Assembly: GCA_003131925.1 (NCBI GenBank)
Contig: PKWC01000166.1
Coordinates: 1,416 to 9,685, forward strand
DNA from: Alphaproteobacteria bacterium
GTDB taxonomy: Bacteria; Pseudomonadota; Alphaproteobacteria; Micropepsales; Micropepsaceae
Direction of reading: 5' to 3'
Length of the DNA stretch: 8,270 bases
The translations under genes were made by a program, and so were the position numbers. The notes beneath the pieces were generated by a model. The model did not search any database. It saw only the letters and a program-made list of their open reading frames with translations, and was not told where the DNA came from. This document shows positions 5,666-8,270 of this stretch, piece by piece; position 1 is the first letter of the stretch, and each line of letters starts with the position of its first letter.

Positions 5666-6988
5666 TTGAAAAATGGCATCACGATTGTTGCTGCGTGCGC
5701 GGCTGTTCTGGTGTTCCTCACCCTGTCGGGCGGCCCGTCCGGCGCGGCGCTGCGGGTCGATGTCAATCAGGGCAACATCCAGCCGCTGCCGATCGCAATT
5801 CCGGATTTCCTCGGCACGCAGCCGGGCGATGCGACAGTGGGTCAGCAGATCGCCGGAGTCGTTCGCGCCGATCTTGATCGCTCCGGCATTTTCAGGCCCC
5901 TCGATCCACACTCCTTCATCGAGCAGATCAAGGACATCAATGTGCCGCCCGCCTTCGGCAATTGGCGGGTGATCAACGCACAGGCGCTCGTAACGGGCAT
6001 GGTGGCGGCGCAGCCCGACGGGCGCTTGCGGGTGGATTTCCGGCTGTGGGATGTTTTCGGCGAGAGCCAGATGCTGGGCCTGCAGTATTTCACCGCGCCC
6101 GCGAACTGGCGGCGTATCGCCCACATGATCTCCGACGCCATCTATCAGCGCATCACGGGCGAAAAAGGCTATTTCGACACGCGAATCGTTTTCGTTTCCG
6201 AGAGCGGGTCGCTCATCAACCGCAAGAAGCGACTCGCCGTAATGGATGAGGATGGAGCCAACCCGATCTTTCTGACGCGCGGCGACTATCTCGTGCTTAC
6301 GCCGCGCTTCAACCCGACCGCGCAAATGATCGCTTATATGTCCTATGTTTCGAGCCGGCCGCGCGTCTACCTTTTTGATCTCGAAACGGGCCGCCAGCAG
6401 ATGCTGGGGGATTTTCCGAGCATGACGTTTTCGCCGCGTTTCTCGCCGGATGGCAACAAGGTCGCCATGACCCTCGAGCAGCGGGGAAACTCCGACATCT
6501 ACGTCATGGACCTGCGTACGCGGGGGGTGACAAGGCTCACCACAGATCCCGCGATCGACACGTCGCCCTGCTATTCGCCGGACGGCAGCCAGATCGTGTT
6601 CGAATCCGATCGCGGCGGGTCGCAGCAGGTCTATGTGATGAGTGCCGCCGGCGGCAATGTTCATCGCATCAGCTTCGGCGGTGGAAAGAACGGAACGCCG
6701 GTCTGGAGTCCGCGGGGCGATCTCATCGCATTCACGAAGCAGGAGGGCGGCACATTCCGGATCGGTGTGATGCGGCCCGACGGGTCGGGCGAGCGCATGA
6801 TCACCGATGGATGGGAGGATGAGGGGCCCACCTGGGCGCCGAACGGCCGCGTTCTGATGTATACACGCACGCTGCGCGGCGGGCGGGGTTCGCAGATCTG
6901 GTCCGTCGACGTAACCGGGCGCAATGAGCGCCGGGTCCAGACGCCGGGCGACGCATCCGATCCGGCCTGGTCGCCCTTGATCCAATAG
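5666..6988 (+). CDS. tolB: TolB, periplasmic beta-propeller protein of the Tol-Pal system
   Basis: TolB is a soluble periplasmic protein that binds Pal through its propeller and TolA through its N-terminus, so switching Pal between TolB-bound and peptidoglycan-bound states. The 440 residues match the family. A signal peptide spans about 1-27 (MKNGITIVAACAAVLVF core; cleavage near PSGA|ALR). The exposed N-terminal strand LRVDVNQG would be the TolA-binding segment. Domain 1 covers about 35-165 (LPIAIPDFLG, ADLDRSGIF, GEKGYFDTRIVFVSE at its end). The propeller at about 170-440 has repeated PD40-type blades: FSPRFSPDGNKVAM, YSPDGSQIVFESDR, WSPRGDLIAFTKQ, WAPNGRVLMYT and a closing AWSPLIQ. The start is TTG 5666, three nt after the tolA stop, with GGGAG at 5653-5657. 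An ATG at 5673 is in another frame and opens only a short unrelated reading. Identity is secure. Confidence 0.97.
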   Translation: MKNGITIVAACAAVLVFLTLSGGPSGAALRVDVNQGNIQPLPIAIPDFLGTQPGDATVGQQIAGVVRADLDRSGIFRPLDPHSFIEQIKDINVPPAFGNWRVINAQALVTGMVAAQPDGRLRVDFRLWDVFGESQMLGLQYFTAPANWRRIAHMISDAIYQRITGEKGYFDTRIVFVSESGSLINRKKRLAVMDEDGANPIFLTRGDYLVLTPRFNPTAQMIAYMSYVSSRPRVYLFDLETGRQQMLGDFPSMTFSPRFSPDGNKVAMTLEQRGNSDIYVMDLRTRGVTRLTTDPAIDTSPCYSPDGSQIVFESDRGGSQQVYVMSAAGGNVHRISFGGGKNGTPVWSPRGDLIAFTKQEGGTFRIGVMRPDGSGERMITDGWEDEGPTWAPNGRVLMYTRTLRGGRGSQIWSVDVTGRNERRVQTPGDASDPAWSPLIQ

Positions 6989-7006
6989 GTGTTAACTTTC
7001 TAATAT
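6977..7006 (+). promoter_or_regulatory. Possible sigma-70-type promoter for pal
   Basis: TTGATC at 6977-6982 (preceded by C, as in the alphaproteobacterial CTTGAC -35) and TAATAT at 7001-7006 are separated by 18 nt. The -10 lies in an AT-rich patch (GTTAACTTTCTAATAT) that stands out in this GC-rich region, just after the tolB stop. The -35 overlaps the end of tolB. Transcription from here would leave a leader of about 115 nt before pal. Each hexamer matches the classical consensus at four of six positions, so this is a candidate only. Confidence 0.4.
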
Positions 7007-7129
7007 CGCGATGCCTAAGGACATCGGGGCCGTTTGGGTCCATCACACGTTGAAACGACGGTGCGCGTGTTCGTCCTCCTTGCGCGATCCCCACGCACCC
7101 GGGGCGCGCTACTCCGGAGTCGGGTTCTC
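6989..7129 (+). other. Intergenic leader between tolB and pal, with potential RNA structure
   Basis: This 141-nt stretch holds the -10 part of the candidate promoter, then a tract CCTCCTT at 7075-7081 identical to the anti-Shine-Dalgarno core of 16S rRNA. Next is a potential 9-bp hairpin: GCGCG 7082-7086 and CCCC 7089-7092 pair with GGGG 7101-7104 and CGCGC 7105-7109, with a 2-nt bulge and an 8-nt loop. Last is a perfect 10-nt palindrome ACTCCGGAGT at 7111-7120 that contains the pal ribosome binding site GGAG. A 41-codon reading from ATG 7011 that runs into pal has no ribosome site and is not called. Confidence 0.55.
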
Positions 7130-7660
7130 ATGCTGAGCATGTCCAAACATTTGAGGTTCGCAACTTTGGCTTTTGTGCTGGCTGTTGCAGCCTGCACCAC
7201 CAAGCCGAAAACCGCCGAAGCTCCGCCGCCGGAAGGCCCGCCACCTGTCACATCGACCCAGAATCAGGTGGAATCCACCGCTGTGCCGGGGAGCGTGCAG
7301 GATTTCCGCGTCAATGTGGGCGACACGGTCCATTTCGCGTACGACAAATATGAAGTAAGCGGCCAGGATCGCGACCTTCTCCAGCGTCAGGCCCAGTGGC
7401 TGCAAAAATACGCCCAGGTGCGGGTTACGGTGGAAGGGCACTGCGACGAACGGGGTACCCGGGAGTACAATCTGGCCTTGGGCGCCCGCCGGGCGAACGC
7501 TGTGAAGGAGTATCTGGTCAGCCTGGGTGTCTCCTCCGGTCGCGTCGATACGATTTCCTATGGCAAAGAGCGTCCGGTCTGCACGGAGTCCGACGAATCC
7601 TGCTGGGCCCAAAATCGTCGCGGCGTAACGACGATCACGAGCGGGGCTACCACTTCGTAA
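7130..7660 (+). CDS. pal: Pal, peptidoglycan-associated outer-membrane lipoprotein
   Basis: Pal is an outer-membrane lipoprotein whose OmpA-like domain binds meso-diaminopimelate in peptidoglycan; TolB competes for it. From ATG 7130 it has 176 residues. A lipoprotein signal with a lipobox ending AVAAC gives lipidated C22; T23 at +2 fits outer-membrane sorting. A Pro-rich flexible linker follows (about 24-55). The OmpA domain (about 65-170) includes VHFAYDKYEV, EGHCDERGTREYNLALGARR and ISYGKERPV. D106 and R121, 15 residues apart, match the ligand pair D271/R286 of OmpA. The end, QNRRGVTTI, replaces the usual NRRAVLV-type strand. C105, C151 and C158 are extra cysteines; C151 and C158 may pair. 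ATG 7130 (GGAG at 7115-7118, 11 nt away) and ATG 7139 give the same mature protein. The frame is open upstream to 7034, but that would put a long basic stretch before the signal, so it is unlikely. Confidence 0.96.
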   Translation: MLSMSKHLRFATLAFVLAVAACTTKPKTAEAPPPEGPPPVTSTQNQVESTAVPGSVQDFRVNVGDTVHFAYDKYEVSGQDRDLLQRQAQWLQKYAQVRVTVEGHCDERGTREYNLALGARRANAVKEYLVSLGVSSGRVDTISYGKERPVCTESDESCWAQNRRGVTTITSGATTS

Positions 7661-7664
7661 GCTT

Positions 7665-7678
7665 CGATCGGCCGATCG
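7665..7678. repeat. Perfect 14-bp palindrome just after pal
   Basis: CGATCGGCCGATCG equals its own reverse complement and starts 4 nt after the pal stop codon. As DNA it could bind a dimeric protein; as RNA it could fold into a 5-bp stem with a GGCC loop. It contains GATC twice and is made of common GC-rich tetramers, so chance is possible. Confidence 0.7.
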
Positions 7679-7773
7679 TAGTGCGGAGAAGCGCTCGGAC
7701 GCGTTTTCTTTCGTGCGAGGATTTCCGATTCGCCGTAATTTCGGCTTAGTATCCAAGTCCCATTAGAGAGGGC

Positions 7774-7788
7774 CGCGCAAAATGCGCG
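7774..7788 (+). promoter_or_regulatory. Small hairpin immediately upstream of the cpoB ribosome site
   Basis: CGCGCA and TGCGCG pair perfectly (6 bp) around an AAA loop. The stem ends 2 nt before GGGAG at 7791-7795, the likely Shine-Dalgarno of cpoB (9 nt from ATG 7805). It may shape ribosome access, protect the 5' end, or be chance in GC-rich DNA. Confidence 0.4.
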
Positions 7789-7804
7789 ATGGGAGCGGGC
7801 GCCG

Positions 7805-8270
7805 ATGAGGATGCGCGTATTTCGTTCTGGGCGATGGTGGCCGGCGTTCGCCGGTATCGCCCTTTTGTGCGCTGGCGTGGGCGCTGACGCCGGTCCTTCC
7901 CAACCGGTGCCGCAGGACGAATTCAGCTTGCCCATTCTGGCTGCGCGGGCGGACGCCAGTCTCCTGGAGGAAAAGGCTGCGCGCCTGACGGCACGGACCG
8001 ACGAGATGAAAGTCGCTCAGCTCTTCGGCGAAAGCGATGAGGAGAAGGCCGCCCGCCAGCAACACGAACAGGCTCAGGATTCGGGTATCGCTGCGCTCAA
8101 CCAGCGTCTGCAGGAGCTCTCCGATGTTGAAGACTCGCTTCGCCGGCTGACCGGCCAGGTCGAGCAGCTCGACCATCGGCTGACGGAATTGAACGACCGC
8201 ATTACACGCGTGCAGAAGGATTTTGACTACAAATTATGTGCGCTCGCGGCGCAGCAGCTCGGTGCCCCGA
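7805..8270 (+). CDS. cpoB: CpoB (YbgF), periplasmic coordinator of Tol-Pal and peptidoglycan synthesis; 3' end outside the window
   Basis: 155 residues are read before the window ends in an open frame. CpoB is a periplasmic protein that binds TolA and links outer-membrane constriction to PBP1B activity at division. Visible here: a signal peptide (basic MRMRVFRSGR, hydrophobic FAGIALLCAGV, cleavage near GADA|GPSQ), an acidic and Ala-rich stretch at about 40-95 (AARADASLLEEKAARL, LFGESDEEKAAR), and a coiled-coil region at about 97-139 (LRRLTGQVEQLDHRLTELND followed by RITRVQKDF). The LRRLTGQVE...RVQKDFDYKL pattern is the trimerisation coiled coil of the family. The TPR repeats expected at the C-terminus are beyond the edge. 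C22 does not sit in a lipobox (LLC), so secretion rather than lipidation is expected. ATG 7805 has GGGAG 9 nt upstream; ATG 7811 is an alternative. Its position after pal fits the usual tol-pal order. Confidence 0.9.
   Translation, partial: MRMRVFRSGRWWPAFAGIALLCAGVGADAGPSQPVPQDEFSLPILAARADASLLEEKAARLTARTDEMKVAQLFGESDEEKAARQQHEQAQDSGIAALNQRLQELSDVEDSLRRLTGQVEQLDHRLTELNDRITRVQKDFDYKLCALAAQQLGAP

Larger units (their letters stand above)
7661..7804 (+). other. Intergenic gap pal-cpoB with inverted repeats
   Basis: This 144-nt gap begins 4 nt before a perfect 14-bp palindrome (7665-7678). A short GC stem with flanking A/T pairing precedes a T-rich run (GTTTTCTTT, 7703-7711), which could be a weak terminator or attenuator. 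GCCG 7732-7735 and CGGC 7742-7745 can pair around TAATTT. TAGTAT at 7747-7752 resembles a -10 element, but no good -35 is seen at 16-19 nt. A 6-bp hairpin at 7774-7788 and the cpoB ribosome site close the gap. No small gene with a ribosome site was found. Confidence 0.5.

Noticed and set aside
5480..6985. 501-codon open frame on the - strand opposite tolB
   Set aside because: tolB is beyond doubt on the + strand; the antisense protein is Arg/Ala/His-rich with no recognisable motif, as expected of a stop-free shadow in GC-rich DNA.
6992..7006. CtrA-like TTAA pattern near the candidate pal promoter
   Set aside because: The two half-sites are only about 5 nt apart and the second is incomplete, against TTAA-N7-TTAA.
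7034..7129. Upstream extension of the pal frame
   Set aside because: It would place about 30 basic residues ahead of the lipoprotein signal, which is not compatible with normal lipoprotein export.
7011..7136. 41-codon small reading frame upstream of pal
   Set aside because: No ribosome site, no membrane or signal pattern, and it overlaps the pal start; could be a leader peptide but nothing supports it.
7688..7711. Rho-independent terminator after pal
   Set aside because: The GC stem is only 3 bp with bulged A/T extension and the T run is interrupted by C; too weak to call.
1..8270. A hidden novel defence or mobile system
   Set aside because: Every stretch above about 150 nt is occupied by a recognised conserved gene; no transposase, integrase, toxin, repeat array or foreign-looking segment was seen.

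Overview
The window is a GC-rich stretch of a bacterial chromosome. It carries the conserved recombination-to-envelope gene order yebC - ruvC - ruvA - ruvB - ybgC - tolQ - tolR - tolA - tolB - pal - cpoB, with every gene on the + strand. The order, the compact TolA with a two-cysteine C-terminal domain, and the protein signatures (Pal GHCDERGTREYNLALGARRA; TolQ VVAPGIAEALFATAMGLLAA) point to an alphaproteobacterium. A Rhizobiales/Hyphomicrobiales-type genome is my best guess, but I cannot fix the family from sequence alone. No RNA gene, mobile element, CRISPR array or phage gene is visible.

Left part (1-2939): the end of yebC (its 5' end lies outside the window), then ruvC, ruvA and ruvB. ruvC and ruvA overlap by ATGA, and ruvA and ruvB abut. 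The three proteins form the RuvABC Holliday-junction machine: RuvA binds the junction, RuvB drives branch migration, RuvC cleaves. All catalytic residues I could check are present.

Middle and right part (2923-8270): ybgC starts inside the end of ruvB, which ties the recombination genes to the tol cluster. After a 109-nt gap come tolQ, tolR, tolA and tolB, with overlaps or a 3-nt gap between them, then pal and the start of cpoB. TolQ and TolR form the proton-driven inner-membrane motor. TolA carries force across the periplasm to TolB and the peptidoglycan-binding lipoprotein Pal, to constrict the outer membrane at division. CpoB coordinates this with peptidoglycan synthesis.

The two gaps around pal (141 and 144 nt) are the only sizeable non-coding stretches besides the 109-nt gap before tolQ. 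They contain a promoter-like element, an anti-Shine-Dalgarno-like tract, several potential hairpins and a perfect 14-bp palindrome, which suggests that pal and cpoB have their own expression control. The most unusual protein feature is TolQ's N-terminus: a signal peptide plus a Pro/Ala/Gln-rich tail, more like long-form ExbB than standard TolQ. I see no evidence of a previously undescribed system; the cluster as a whole is well known.
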